DNA of 64,000 nucleotides from contig JAWKUA010000006.1 of NCBI GenBank assembly GCA_041398785.1, positions 1-64,000 on the forward strand, given 5' to 3'. Under the pieces are notes generated by a model. The model did no database searches, had not been told where the DNA came from, and saw only the letters and a program-made list of their open reading frames with translations. The stretch is from Planctomycetaceae bacterium. GTDB lineage: Bacteria > Planctomycetota > Planctomycetia > Planctomycetales > Planctomycetaceae. Below are positions 8,731 through 17,461 of the stretch, piece by piece (position 1 is the stretch's first letter; each line of letters opens with the position of its first letter). The translations under genes and the position numbers were made by a program.

Positions 8731-9822
8731 TCAGACGTTGAACAGGAAGTGGCAGATGTCACCGTCGCGCATGACGTATTCTTTGCCTTCGACACGCAGC
8801 TTTCCGGCGGCCCGGATTTCCTTTTCACTCTTGTACGTTTCCAGATCCTGCAGGCTGTAGACTTCACAGCGAATAAAGCCTCGTTCGAAGTCGCTGTGGA
8901 TGACGCCGGCGGCCTGGGGCGCGGTGGCTCCGATGGGAACCGTCCATGCCCGCACCTCCTTTTCGCCTGCCGTAAAGTAGCTTTGCAGGCCGAGAGTCTT
9001 GTAGGCGGCTCGGGCAACGGTGCCGAGAGCGGGTTCGGTCAGGCCGGCGGACCGCAGCATTTCCAGGCGGTCAGCGTCATCCAGTTCGGCAAGTTCGGCT
9101 TCGAACCTGGCGCAGACGGGCACCACGCCGGCTTCCGACTTCGCGGCGTAATCCTTCACCTTTTGCACCAGCGGACCGTTGCCGGCGACATCGTCTTCGT
9201 CGACGTTGGCGATGTACAGGACCGGCTTGGCCGTCATCAGCCCCAGTCCGCGGACGACGCGTCGTTCATCGGCGGGAAACTGCAGTTGCCGCAGCGGCTG
9301 TTCGGTATTCACGTGAGCGATGCACTTGTCGATCACGGAGACTCGCAGTTTTGCATCCTTGTCGCCGCCCCGCGCGGCTCGATCGGCTTTGGGACGGGCG
9401 TTGTCGAGCGTCTGCATGTCGGCCAGCAGCAGTTCGGTTTCGATGATTTCAATATCCGACAGCGGGTCGATGCTGCCGGAAACGTGGGTCACGTCTTCGT
9501 CTTCAAAGCACCGCACGACCTGCAGGATCGCGTCGACTTCCCGAATGTGGCTCAGGAACTTGTTTCCCAGACCCTCGCCTTCGCTGGCGCCCTTGACGAT
9601 TCCGGCGATGTCCACAAGTTTCAAAACGGCCGGAATGACCTTCTGCGGAGGAATGTACTTTGTGATCGTCTCCAGACGGCTGTCGGGAACGCTGACGATG
9701 CCTTCGTTGGGCTCAATGGTGCAGAACGGGTAATTCGCACTTTGAGCCGCAGCCGACATCGTCAGAGCGTTAAACAGCGTACTCTTGCCGACATTGGGGA
9801 GACCGACGATACCGGCGTCCAT
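8731..9822 (-). CDS. ychF: Redox-regulated ATPase/GTPase YchF (Obg-like)
   Basis: A 363-residue protein from the ATG at 9822, the usual length of YchF. It opens with the P-loop GLPNVGKSTLFNALT, has the G2/G3 region DIAGIVKGASEGEGLGNKFL, and ends with the TGS-type domain (GAVIHSDFERGF-like) and YVMRDGDICHFLFNV. YchF binds ATP in preference to GTP and associates with ribosomes and the proteasome/stress response in other bacteria. The ORF extends upstream to 10035, but that part is Arg-rich and unconserved, so the ATG next to the P-loop is chosen. Confidence 0.96.
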   Translation of the reverse strand: MDAGIVGLPNVGKSTLFNALTMSAAAQSANYPFCTIEPNEGIVSVPDSRLETITKYIPPQKVIPAVLKLVDIAGIVKGASEGEGLGNKFLSHIREVDAILQVVRCFEDEDVTHVSGSIDPLSDIEIIETELLLADMQTLDNARPKADRAARGGDKDAKLRVSVIDKCIAHVNTEQPLRQLQFPADERRVVRGLGLMTAKPVLYIANVDEDDVAGNGPLVQKVKDYAAKSEAGVVPVCARFEAELAELDDADRLEMLRSAGLTEPALGTVARAAYKTLGLQSYFTAGEKEVRAWTVPIGATAPQAAGVIHSDFERGFIRCEVYSLQDLETYKSEKEIRAAGKLRVEGKEYVMRDGDICHFLFNV

Positions 9823-10162
9823 GGAATTGTTCCGAATCGAAAGAGGAGAATTCACGCGGCATGACGAAAGGCTTCCTGCCGCGAGGAGCGTTTGACCGCG
9901 ATTCGGCGCGTAACGTAGAGTCAGCCTGGCGGGATGGCAACGAACCCGCCGCCGTCTCTGCCGGGTACCTCGAAACGAGAAAAGCGGGGCATCCACCGGC
10001 CCAACCAGCCGAACTCGCAGTGGTGTCGCGGGCATTTCCGAAGCTGGTTCGGAATGCGAGGTTGCCGTGGGACTCGCGATGGCCGAAGTCGCTTCGGTCC
10101 CGCTGCGGTCATTGAGAGTTGCGACGATTCTGCCCGGTCAACTGGAACGGAGATTCTCGGCA
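9823..10162. promoter_or_regulatory. Divergent intergenic region between ychF and the SulP gene
   Basis: About 340 bases lie between two divergently transcribed starts and should therefore contain both promoters. I could not identify convincing -35/-10 boxes by eye. Several short ORFs here are Arg/Pro-rich and look like non-coding shadows. Confidence 0.35.
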
Positions 10163-12487
10163 ATGTCTGATCAGCCGGCGCTAACCCGCACACAGACGAT
10201 CGTCCACGACGTGACGGCCGGACTGGTGGTGTTTCTGGTGGCTCTGCCGCTTTGTCTTGGCATCGCTCTGGCGTCGCGACCGAACCTTCCCGATCAGCCG
10301 GAACTGACAGTGCCACTGTTTGCCGGATTGCTGGCGGGGATTATCGGCGGACTGGTCGTCGGCGCCATCAGCGGGTCCCACACCAGCGTCAGCGGTCCGG
10401 CGGCCGGGTTGACGGCTGTGGTTGCGATGCAGCTTCAGGCACTGGGTTCATTCGAAGCTCTGCTGCTGGCTGTGTTTCTGGGCGGTTTGCTGCAAATTGG
10501 AATGGCCGCCGCCGGAGCGGGCTCGATTGCCGCGTTCTTCCCGACGAGTGTGATCAAGGGGCTGCTGGCTGCAATTGGGATCATTCTGATTCTCAAGCAG
10601 ATCCCTCACCTGTTCGGCCACGACACGGACCCGGAAGGAGAAATGTCGTTTCAGCAGCCGGACCATGAGACCACCTTTTCGGAACTGGTGTCGACCATCG
10701 GCGACCTGCATGTGGGAGCAGCAACGATCGGCATTATTTCGCTGGGAATGCTGGTGATCTTCGGGCGAAGCCAGTTCCTGGACAGATTGAACATCCCGGC
10801 GCCGCTGGTGGTTGTCGTCGCGGGCACGCTGTTGAACATGAGTTTCCAGCAATTTGTGGCGGCCGGCTGGCTGGATTCGAAGTTTAGTATTGTGGCCGAC
10901 GTTGAATCCGGAACCGCCAGCCATCTGGTGCAGGTTCCCGTGGCGAACAACCTTTCGGAATTCACGCAATTTCTGACGATGGCAGATTTTTCGCAGATGC
11001 TGAATCCGGCCGTCTACCTTGCCGCAGTCACAATTGCTCTGGTGGCTTCACTGGAAACACTGCTGAATCTGGAAGCCGTCGACAAGCTGGACCCGCAGAG
11101 GCGTATGTCGCCACCGAACCGGGAACTGCTCGCTCAGGGCGTCGGCAACGCCTGCGCCGGAATGGTAGGCGGACTTCCGGTGACATCGGTGATTATCCGC
11201 AGCTCGGTCAACATCAACGCCGGCGGCAGGACAAAGCTGGCCACGCTGGTTCACGGACTTCTGTTACTGGGCTGCGTTCTTCTGCTGCCAACGGTGCTGA
11301 ATCGAATTCCTCTGTCCTGCCTGGCGGCGATTCTTCTGGTCACGGGAATCAAGCTCGCCAGTCCGTTTCTGGTTCGTCAGATGTTTCGTGACGGCTGGAA
11401 TCAGTTCATCCCGTTTGCCGTGACGGCACTGGCAATCGTGTTTACGAATCTGCTGCAGGGGATCCTGATCGGTCTGGGCGTGGCCCTTGCGTTCATCCTG
11501 CACAGCAACCTGAAACGGCCGCTGCGGCGAATCATGGAAAAGCATGTGTCCGGCGACGTGATGCGGATTGAACTTGCCAACCAGGTCAGTTTTCTGAACC
11601 GCGCCAGCATCGAACAGGCACTGAACGACATCCCGGAAGGCGGCCATGTCCTGCTGGACGCAAGAAACACCGTGTACCTGGATCCGGACGTTCAGCAACT
11701 GATTCACGACTATGCCCGGAATCAGGCACCGGCTCACGGGATCAGAGTCAGCCTGCTGGGTTTTCGAAAAAAGTATCAGATCGAAGATCAGATTCAGTAC
11801 GTCGATTACACGAATCAGGAGATCCAGGAGAAGCTGACTCCGGATCAGGTGCTGCAGATTCTGGTGGAAGGCAACCGGCGATTCCGGACCGGACAGCAGC
11901 TGACCCGAAATCTGTGGCGGCAGGTTGAAGCGACGTCTCAGGGACAGTTTCCGATGGCTGTCGTGCTGAGCTGTATCGATTCGCGGACTCCGGCTGAGCT
12001 GATTTTTGACCTTGGACTGGGTGACATATTCAGTGTCCGGGTCGCCGGCAACATCATCAGTGCCAAAGTTCTGGGAAGCATGGAATACGGCTGTTCCCAG
12101 GCCGGTTCGCGACTGGTTCTGGTGCTGGGCCATACCCGGTGCGGGGCGGTGACGGCGACCGTGAATCTGGCGTGTCAGGCAACAACGGCCAGGCAGGCGA
12201 CCGGGTGCGAACACCTCGACAGTATCGTCAGCACAATAGGCGAATCGATCTGTGACCAGGATCGCCGAATCCTTGCTGAGTCGAGTCCCGAAGAACATGT
12301 CCGGCACATCGACGATATTTCCGGTCGCAACGTTCTGCGAACGGTACAGTTGATTCGGCAGCGCAGTGCGACGCTGCGGCGGCTGGAGGACGAGGGCCGG
12401 ATTGCGATCGTCGGCGCCATGTACGACGTGGAGAGCGGGAAGATCCGCATTCTGACCGGGGAGACTCCCGTCGGAAATGCCGAATGA
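10163..12487 (+). CDS. SulP-family anion transporter fused to beta-carbonic anhydrase
   Basis: A 774-residue fusion, starting at the ATG at 10163 with GGAG upstream. Residues about 10-450 are a SulP transporter (GISGSHTSVSGPAAGL-type core, many membrane segments). A STAS-like segment follows (VLLDARNTVYLDPD). The C-terminal part is a beta-class carbonic anhydrase with Zn ligands C604 (CIDSR, with D606 and R608 as the catalytic dyad), H657 and C660 (HTRC). The fusion implies coupling of bicarbonate transport to CO2/HCO3- interconversion at the membrane; sulfate or another anion cannot be excluded. All catalytic residues are present. It stands alone, divergent from ychF. Confidence 0.94.
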   Translation: MSDQPALTRTQTIVHDVTAGLVVFLVALPLCLGIALASRPNLPDQPELTVPLFAGLLAGIIGGLVVGAISGSHTSVSGPAAGLTAVVAMQLQALGSFEALLLAVFLGGLLQIGMAAAGAGSIAAFFPTSVIKGLLAAIGIILILKQIPHLFGHDTDPEGEMSFQQPDHETTFSELVSTIGDLHVGAATIGIISLGMLVIFGRSQFLDRLNIPAPLVVVVAGTLLNMSFQQFVAAGWLDSKFSIVADVESGTASHLVQVPVANNLSEFTQFLTMADFSQMLNPAVYLAAVTIALVASLETLLNLEAVDKLDPQRRMSPPNRELLAQGVGNACAGMVGGLPVTSVIIRSSVNINAGGRTKLATLVHGLLLLGCVLLLPTVLNRIPLSCLAAILLVTGIKLASPFLVRQMFRDGWNQFIPFAVTALAIVFTNLLQGILIGLGVALAFILHSNLKRPLRRIMEKHVSGDVMRIELANQVSFLNRASIEQALNDIPEGGHVLLDARNTVYLDPDVQQLIHDYARNQAPAHGIRVSLLGFRKKYQIEDQIQYVDYTNQEIQEKLTPDQVLQILVEGNRRFRTGQQLTRNLWRQVEATSQGQFPMAVVLSCIDSRTPAELIFDLGLGDIFSVRVAGNIISAKVLGSMEYGCSQAGSRLVLVLGHTRCGAVTATVNLACQATTARQATGCEHLDSIVSTIGESICDQDRRILAESSPEEHVRHIDDISGRNVLRTVQLIRQRSATLRRLEDEGRIAIVGAMYDVESGKIRILTGETPVGNAE

Positions 12488-12792
12488 TTCTGTGCCAGCC
12501 GGTCTTTCAATTCTGATTTGGCGGCGGTATGATCGTCGCCCGCTTCCCGGGGGGTGAACTCCGGAAGCCCGTTGACGAGGTTCGCTTGAACCAGGTTTGG
12601 CACCACTACCGGCCGTGCATGATCTGTTCCGCCTTACGATGCAGCAGCCTGACAACTGTGCAGAAGTATGACGAACGTTTCCAGGTTTCCGCGTGTGGTT
12701 AAGGTGGCTCCCGTCAGGTTGTGTTTTCTGCATTGCTGATGTGATAGCAGTGCTTCAGTGTGTGTGCTGAGCCATGTAGCTCGAGGGTTTTG
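12488..12792. other. Intergenic region upstream of the RRM gene
   Basis: About 305 bases without a credible gene. It would contain the promoter and 5' leader of the RRM-protein gene. No clear promoter boxes, hairpin terminator or RNA element were recognised. Confidence 0.35.
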
Positions 12793-13098
12793 ATGAGTAA
12801 GAACATCTTTGTGGGAAGCCTGTCATGGGATACCACGTCTGAAGGTCTGGAAAGGGCCTTCAGCCAGTTCGGAACGGTGACTTCCGCCAAAGTCATCAGT
12901 GATCGGGACACTGGTCGCTCAAAGGGATTTGGATTTGTCGAAATGGACAGCGGTGGTGATGAAGCCATTGAAGCACTGAACGGATCACAGCTCGACGGTC
13001 GTGAGATCGTCGTGAATGAAGCTCGCCCCCGCGAGAACCGCGGCGGTGGCGGCGGGCGTGGTGGATACGGCGGCGGCGGTGGTCGCGGCCGTTATTGA
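12793..13098 (+). CDS. RRM RNA-binding protein with glycine-rich tail
   Basis: A 101-residue protein with one RNA recognition motif: RNP2 is IFVGSL near the start, and RNP1 is KGFGFVEM at about residues 46-53. A glycine/arginine-rich tail follows (residues about 83-101). This matches the cyanobacterial and planctomycete Rbp family, which are small cold- or stress-related single-RRM proteins. The start is the ATG directly before SKNIFVG; an in-frame upstream ATG would add an unconserved Cys-containing leader. Confidence 0.93.
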   Translation: MSKNIFVGSLSWDTTSEGLERAFSQFGTVTSAKVISDRDTGRSKGFGFVEMDSGGDEAIEALNGSQLDGREIVVNEARPRENRGGGGGRGGYGGGGGRGRY

Positions 13099-13267
13099 TC
13101 AGAACGGCTGAAGTCAGTCAGTTGCGGGACGGTCGCTTTGCAGCCATCGACGTGACAGAAAATTGAATTCGCCACCAGAACGCGACGGCGTCGGGCTTCC
13201 CCGCGCCGCCGCGTTGTTTGCTTTTGGTTCGAGTTTTCCAGCCTCATGTGTTTCTCAGGAACTGCCC

Positions 13268-13585
13268 GTGTTTCGTTGTCAAGTGTGTAAGACTGTTGTG
13301 CCCGCCGGAACCAAGTCGCAAAAGCTGACGGTGCGGGTGCGACAGAAGCTGTATCGCGGAACCGTCGAAGAGATGCCTCGCCGACGCGGCCGCGGCCGGT
13401 TTCCGGAACCTCGCGTGCCGCGCGATCGCGGCGGCAGCGGCCATGAAATCGTTCGTGAAATCACCGTCTGCGATAGCTGTGCTCGCAAATACGCGGAACG
13501 TCAGGAAGCCATGCTGCAGGCGGCCCGCGCGGACGCCTCCGCCCATCACCGTCGCGACGATGACGACGACGACTCCGACGATTGA
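13268..13585 (+). CDS. Small putative zinc-binding protein (two CxxC pairs)
   Basis: A 105-residue protein counted from a GTG at 13268, preceded by AGGA eight bases upstream. A longer reading from 13163 adds a stretch unlike the rest. It has CQVC at the start and CDSC about 60 residues later, which together could bind one zinc. Between them is an Arg/Gly-rich basic linker; the tail is a run of Asp. The basic linker suggests nucleic-acid contact, but I do not recognise the family. Confidence 0.6.
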   Translation: MFRCQVCKTVVPAGTKSQKLTVRVRQKLYRGTVEEMPRRRGRGRFPEPRVPRDRGGSGHEIVREITVCDSCARKYAERQEAMLQAARADASAHHRRDDDDDDSDD

Positions 13586-13696
13586 TCGCTCCTGATCGCG
13601 ACAGTCCGATGGGCATTGACAACAGCGTGCGCCGGCCGCACTGCCAAATGTCAGTCGGTTTTGCTTGCGCTCGCGGTGCCATCCTTCGACCCTGGC

Positions 13697-14584
13697 TCAC
13701 GCGTCAATCCACAGTTCGGCCAGCCGCAGCACAACAATTGTACTGGCCGAAAAGACCAGCAGGCTGAAGCCGATCTTCAGCTGCCGGCCCGGAAGTCTCA
13801 TGCCCACTTCCGTTCCCAGCCGGGCTCCCAAAGTGCCGCTGACCAGCAGTGACAGCACCAGCAACAGATCGATGTGCCGGTGCAGACCGTGCATCACCGT
13901 CGCCTGCAGTGAGACCAGCCAGACGGTGACAATAGTTACCGTCGCCGCATCATGCACCTGCAGGCCCAGCAGAAAGACGGTCGCCGGAATCAGGACGAGT
14001 CCTCCGCTCATTCCCAAGAAGCCGGACAGCACGCCGACGGCATACCCGGTCCCTGCCAGCAGCACAATGGAATACCGGCCGGGGTGCAGGTCGGGAATTT
14101 CAGCAACCGGCGGCAACAGCCAGGAACTCAGCAGACCTTTCCTCCGAGTTCTTTCCGACGCCGAACGCCGCAGCGCATCTGTCAGTGATACGACAAAGAT
14201 GGTCATCATCAGCGCCGCGTAGCTGGTCAGCACAATCAGGTCGACGGCAGGAAGCGCGCGGCCGAACACGTTAAGCTTTGGAAGGACTTTCAGATGCGCG
14301 ATCGCGTAAGTGCCGGACAGCACGCCGGCAAACATGCCGCCTGAAAGGATCAGCGGAAGTTCAATGAAGCCCGCGGTCGGCCGGCGTGCCAGCATCGCTG
14401 TCGTCGCCGGCCCAAGCGTGTAGCACGCCGTCGAACCAATCGCTGTCGGCATGGGAACTCCCAGCAGGGCATTCAGCAGCGGAACCAGAAGGAAGCCGCC
14501 GCCGATACCGAACATCCCGGACAGAAATCCGACGACTCCGCCGAACGCGATCGCAAATAAAACGGTGGTGGATGTCCAGTGCAT
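13697..14584 (-). CDS. TauE/SafE-family sulfite/anion exporter
   Basis: A 295-residue integral membrane protein with the duplicated TauE/SafE (DUF81) core: GFLSGMFGIGGGFLLVP in the first half and GVLSGFLGMSGGLVLIP in the second. About eight hydrophobic segments are visible. Family members export sulfite, sulfoacetate or related organosulfur anions; the substrate here is not evident. The two halves are separated by a short basic cytoplasmic loop (about residues 135-150). Confidence 0.93.
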   Translation of the reverse strand: MHWTSTTVLFAIAFGGVVGFLSGMFGIGGGFLLVPLLNALLGVPMPTAIGSTACYTLGPATTAMLARRPTAGFIELPLILSGGMFAGVLSGTYAIAHLKVLPKLNVFGRALPAVDLIVLTSYAALMMTIFVVSLTDALRRSASERTRRKGLLSSWLLPPVAEIPDLHPGRYSIVLLAGTGYAVGVLSGFLGMSGGLVLIPATVFLLGLQVHDAATVTIVTVWLVSLQATVMHGLHRHIDLLLVLSLLVSGTLGARLGTEVGMRLPGRQLKIGFSLLVFSASTIVVLRLAELWIDA

Positions 14585-14959
14585 GAAATCTGGCGGACCT
14601 GGTGCTGAAACAATCGATCTTTCCGAGTGAAATGGTTCAGCACCGCTTTGGTTTTCGAGGAATCGCCGGACGTCGTGTGATCGTCCGATTCACCGGAAGT
14701 CGCAGGTTCCGTGAAAAGGAAAGCGGGTACAAGTCGCTACATTCCAAAGACGCCGCTTGATTGAGGCGGTCGGCAGAAGCTTCGCACCTCCGGACATCGG
14801 TCGCAGATCTGCATTCACCGATTCACGGCTGACGGAGTATTTGACCCCGAACAAAACTCAGGGCGCGCGTCAAATCGGGTGCGGAAACCGGTGTGTACCG
14901 ATTTTCGTGAATTTGACATGCTCCGGCGATGCCGGATGCGCAGTGGTTCATTAGATTCG
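14585..14959. other. Intergenic region with no recognised gene
   Basis: This stretch lies upstream of the TauE gene and before the transposase remnant. Short ORFs in it have no family resemblance, and no terminal inverted repeat of the adjacent element was identified. Confidence 0.3.
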
Positions 14960-15849
14960 AACGAAGATGTTGACCTGGTCGATGTACTCGACGAGCGGGG
15001 TCGTCGGCGGTGGGCCGCATCCTGAAGCAGCTCGGATACAGCCTGCAATCGTACCGCAAGACACGTGAAGGAAAACAACACCCCGATCGTAATGCCTGGT
15101 TTGAACACATCAGCCGCCGGGTGAGGACCCGACAACACCGGAACGACCCGTCGATTTCGGTCGACACGAAAAAGTAGGTACCGCTCGGAAACCTGAAAAC
15201 TCCGGGGAAATCCTATCGCCCGAAGGGGCGGCCGCTGGAAGTAGACGGGCACGACTTTCCAAACCCCGAAAAAGGAAAAGCCGTTCCCTGCGGCGTATAC
15301 GACATTGGAGCCAGCCAGGCAGGCGTTTTGGTGGGGATCAGTCACGACACCGCTGAGTTTGCCGTCGCCGGCATTCGGCGCTGGTGGCAGAAGCTCGGAC
15401 GCAAACGATACCCGCGCGCAAGACGCCTGCTGATCACCGCTGACAGCGGCGGCAGCAACAGCTCCCGCAGCCGATTGTGGAAACTCGAACTCCAGCGTTT
15501 CGCCAACGAAACCGGCATGACTCTCGAAGTCTGCCACTATCCGCCGTGAACCAGCAAATGGAACAGGATCGAGCATCGTTTGTTCTGCCACATCACGCGC
15601 AACTGGCAAGGCGAGCCGCTGGAAACTTTCGAGGTCGTCGTCGAGCTGACCGGCCACACAAAAAAAGTGAAGGCCCGGAGATGCATGCCCGGCTCGACGA
15701 ATCAATCTATCAAAAAAGGGATCAAAGTCACTGACGCGGAACTGGCCGAATGCAGGATCAAACGAAACAAGTTCCATGGCGATTGGAACTATGAAATCCA
15801 GCCTCAGCCACAGTTTCACGCACGATATTTTGACGAGACTCTCTATTAG
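14960..15849 (+). pseudogene. ISAzo13-like transposase remnant
   Basis: One plus-strand frame from about 15001 to 15849 reads as the C-terminal two thirds of an ISAzo13-family DDE transposase. Landmarks are GRILKQLGYSLQ, KTREGKQHPDRN, HDTAEFAVAGIRRWWQ, LLITADSGGSNSSR, TSKWNRIEHRLFCHITRNW and FHGDWNYEI. It is dead: TAG at 15175-15177 follows the VDTKK segment, and TGA at 15547-15549 replaces the Gly codon expected before TSKW. The N-terminal part is missing, and a short fragment at about 14970-14996 is in another frame. The terminal repeats were not found. Confidence 0.88.
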
Positions 15850-15972
15850 CCGCCGAAACACACAGCGGCCCGCTCTCACGCGACGGCTTCTTGCTTGAAC
15901 CAGTGCTCGGGCACTTCACGCATCTGCGGTGCCGTACGCATCGCCAGGCGGCCCGGGATCTGAGTTCGGCGC

Positions 15973-16200
15973 CTACGTGCCGGCGCCGTGCCGCCCGCGG
16001 CGAAGCCTTGCGAACACAAAAACCGTTGCTCCCAACATCAGCCATAGTGCTTGCGGCTCGGGGACAGCAACGACGTTCAACGTGACGGAACCGTAGGCGG
16101 ATGTATCGCCGACCTCCGGATCTGCAAGATAGGTCCCCACGTTGAGATCGCTGAACTGGAGTCCCGGAAGAACCGCAGCAGCAGGAATGCAACGGAGTTC
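15973..16200 (-). pseudogene. Orphan C-terminal fragment of a PEP-CTERM protein
   Basis: The last 70 or so codons of a minus-strand frame read as an end domain plus a PEP-CTERM sorting signal: VPEP, a hydrophobic stretch (about 17 residues) and a basic tail RLRRGR. This signal is recognised by exosortase systems for export and anchoring. Upstream of about 16200 the same frame becomes Arg/Ser/His-rich and overlaps the neighbouring gene's end, so the body of the protein is missing. The fragment sits beside the transposase remnant, which suggests deletion at an insertion scar. Confidence 0.7.
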
Positions 16201-16312
16201 GGCCCTGGATGGCTCATCGAGTGAATGGACTTGGTCCGATCCACTGATTCGATTCCGAATTCGACTGGCGTTCAGGCGTGATGTCGAAGTCAGTTTCCGG
16301 TGGCGACGGGCC

Positions 16313-16340
16313 GGTTGGTCGACGCCGGTTGGTCGACGTC
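16313..16340. repeat. Two-copy 14-base tandem repeat
   Basis: The unit GGTTGGTCGACGCC is followed directly by GGTTGGTCGACGTC, with one mismatch, and then a partial third copy. It lies at the junction between the PEP-CTERM remnant and the coiled-coil gene. Confidence 0.7.
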
Positions 16341-16358
16341 GGTTGTGTCGGTGCGGAT

Positions 16359-17255
16359 TCAGGTCAGTGAGATGTGCAGTTTCATGCCGCGACCGTTGGC
16401 GAGTGTTGCGACGCATTGTTCCAGACGGCTCAACTGCTGGCGGGCCGCTTCGCTGGTGCCGGTTGATCTGCACGCACCGCGCGGAGTGCGATTGCTGTCG
16501 TCGCTCTCCGCCATGTCGGCTCGACGTGTGGCGTCCAGGACCATTTCGCGAGCTGTATGGTCCCGTCCGGCGCTTCGTGAGCGTTTGAAGACCAGCGGAA
16601 GGTCCGGACTCATGATTGCTGATTGCAATAGTTGAGCCTTGAAGACAAACCATCTATCGAGTGAATCGTCACCAATTGCATTCATACATCCGCGGTCGTC
16701 TGCAACATACAATGGCTGGCGGGAGAACACATCGAGAGCAATGATGGCCGTTTCATTGGACGGTTGCCGTCGGCCGATCAAATGCTGCCTTGGTTCGCGG
16801 CAATCGGTCACTTCAAATCGCAGGCCGGCACCGCCAAGCTCACGGTTGTATTTCGACACTTCAAACAGCAGCAGGCCGATTTGCAGAGAACTGCATTTGG
16901 CCGGAATCAGCAGCAGGCTCAGCGGCGATCCTCCGGCGGCAACAACTTCGTCCGGCACGTGAACCGGCTGCCGTCGAATTTCGGTCCGGTTTTCGGACAG
17001 TCTTCGCAGCGCCGCCGGAGTCTGTCCGGATACTCCCGAAAGTTCGTCCCACAACGCCTTCAGCACTTCCGCTTCACGCGCCTGCTGCCGTCGCCATGCG
17101 GACTGTTCCGCCTCAAATTCGTCGATCGCCTGCTGTAGCTGCTGCAACTGCTGCGTGAGAAATCGCTCCGTCCGTCGACCGCAGTCGTCCAGGTTTCTTG
17201 CGAGTTCCAGAAGCTGAAGGCGGTGCGGTTCGGGAAGCGATTCGCACGAAGCCAT
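16359..17255 (-). CDS. Hypothetical coiled-coil protein at the end of the chemosensory cluster
   Basis: A 298-residue protein from the ATG at 17255; a start at 17339 adds a Thr-rich leader. Residues about 5-70 form a Gln/Glu-rich helical coiled coil (LTQQLQQLQQAIDEFEAEQ). The rest is a mixed alpha/beta soluble region with no signature I recognise. It follows the FHA/coiled-coil gene on the same strand after a roughly 200-base spacer containing a heptamer repeat. It may be part of the chemosensory gene set, but the spacer weakens the case for one operon. Confidence 0.6.
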   Translation of the reverse strand: MASCESLPEPHRLQLLELARNLDDCGRRTERFLTQQLQQLQQAIDEFEAEQSAWRRQQAREAEVLKALWDELSGVSGQTPAALRRLSENRTEIRRQPVHVPDEVVAAGGSPLSLLLIPAKCSSLQIGLLLFEVSKYNRELGGAGLRFEVTDCREPRQHLIGRRQPSNETAIIALDVFSRQPLYVADDRGCMNAIGDDSLDRWFVFKAQLLQSAIMSPDLPLVFKRSRSAGRDHTAREMVLDATRRADMAESDDSNRTPRGACRSTGTSEAARQQLSRLEQCVATLANGRGMKLHISLT

Positions 17256-17366
17256 CGGCGTCGGCTGACGACTTGCCGGACGTATTGTTGTTGCTGTTGT
17301 TGTTCCGAGCGGAATGCCTGTTTCTAGTCGACCACGCATGGGAAACGCCGGGGGGTTAGGTGTTGA

Positions 17367-17401
17367 GTTGTCAGTTGTCAGTTGTCAGGGGTCAGGGGTC
17401 A
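17367..17401. repeat. Tandem heptamer repeat (GTTGTCA x3, GGGGTCA x2)
   Basis: Five consecutive 7-base units in the spacer between the two coiled-coil genes. Repeats of this kind are simple-sequence tracts that can vary in copy number. No function is suggested. Confidence 0.8.
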
Positions 17402-17461
17402 GAGCTGAGGGATTGGGTGTTGAGGCGGGGGGACGATTTGGGCTGGAGCCGTGATGGGGCC

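Noticed and set aside
7454..8860. Plus-strand ORF opposite the zinc-ribbon gene
   Set aside because: Composition follows the complement of low-complexity codons; no family resemblance.
11264..12733. Minus-strand ORF opposite the SulP-CA gene
   Set aside because: Shadow of the fusion gene, rich in Gln, Arg and His, without motifs.
14815..15879. 354-codon minus-strand ORF across the transposase remnant
   Set aside because: It is longer than any intact frame of the transposase but has no known domain; the plus-strand homology explains the region.
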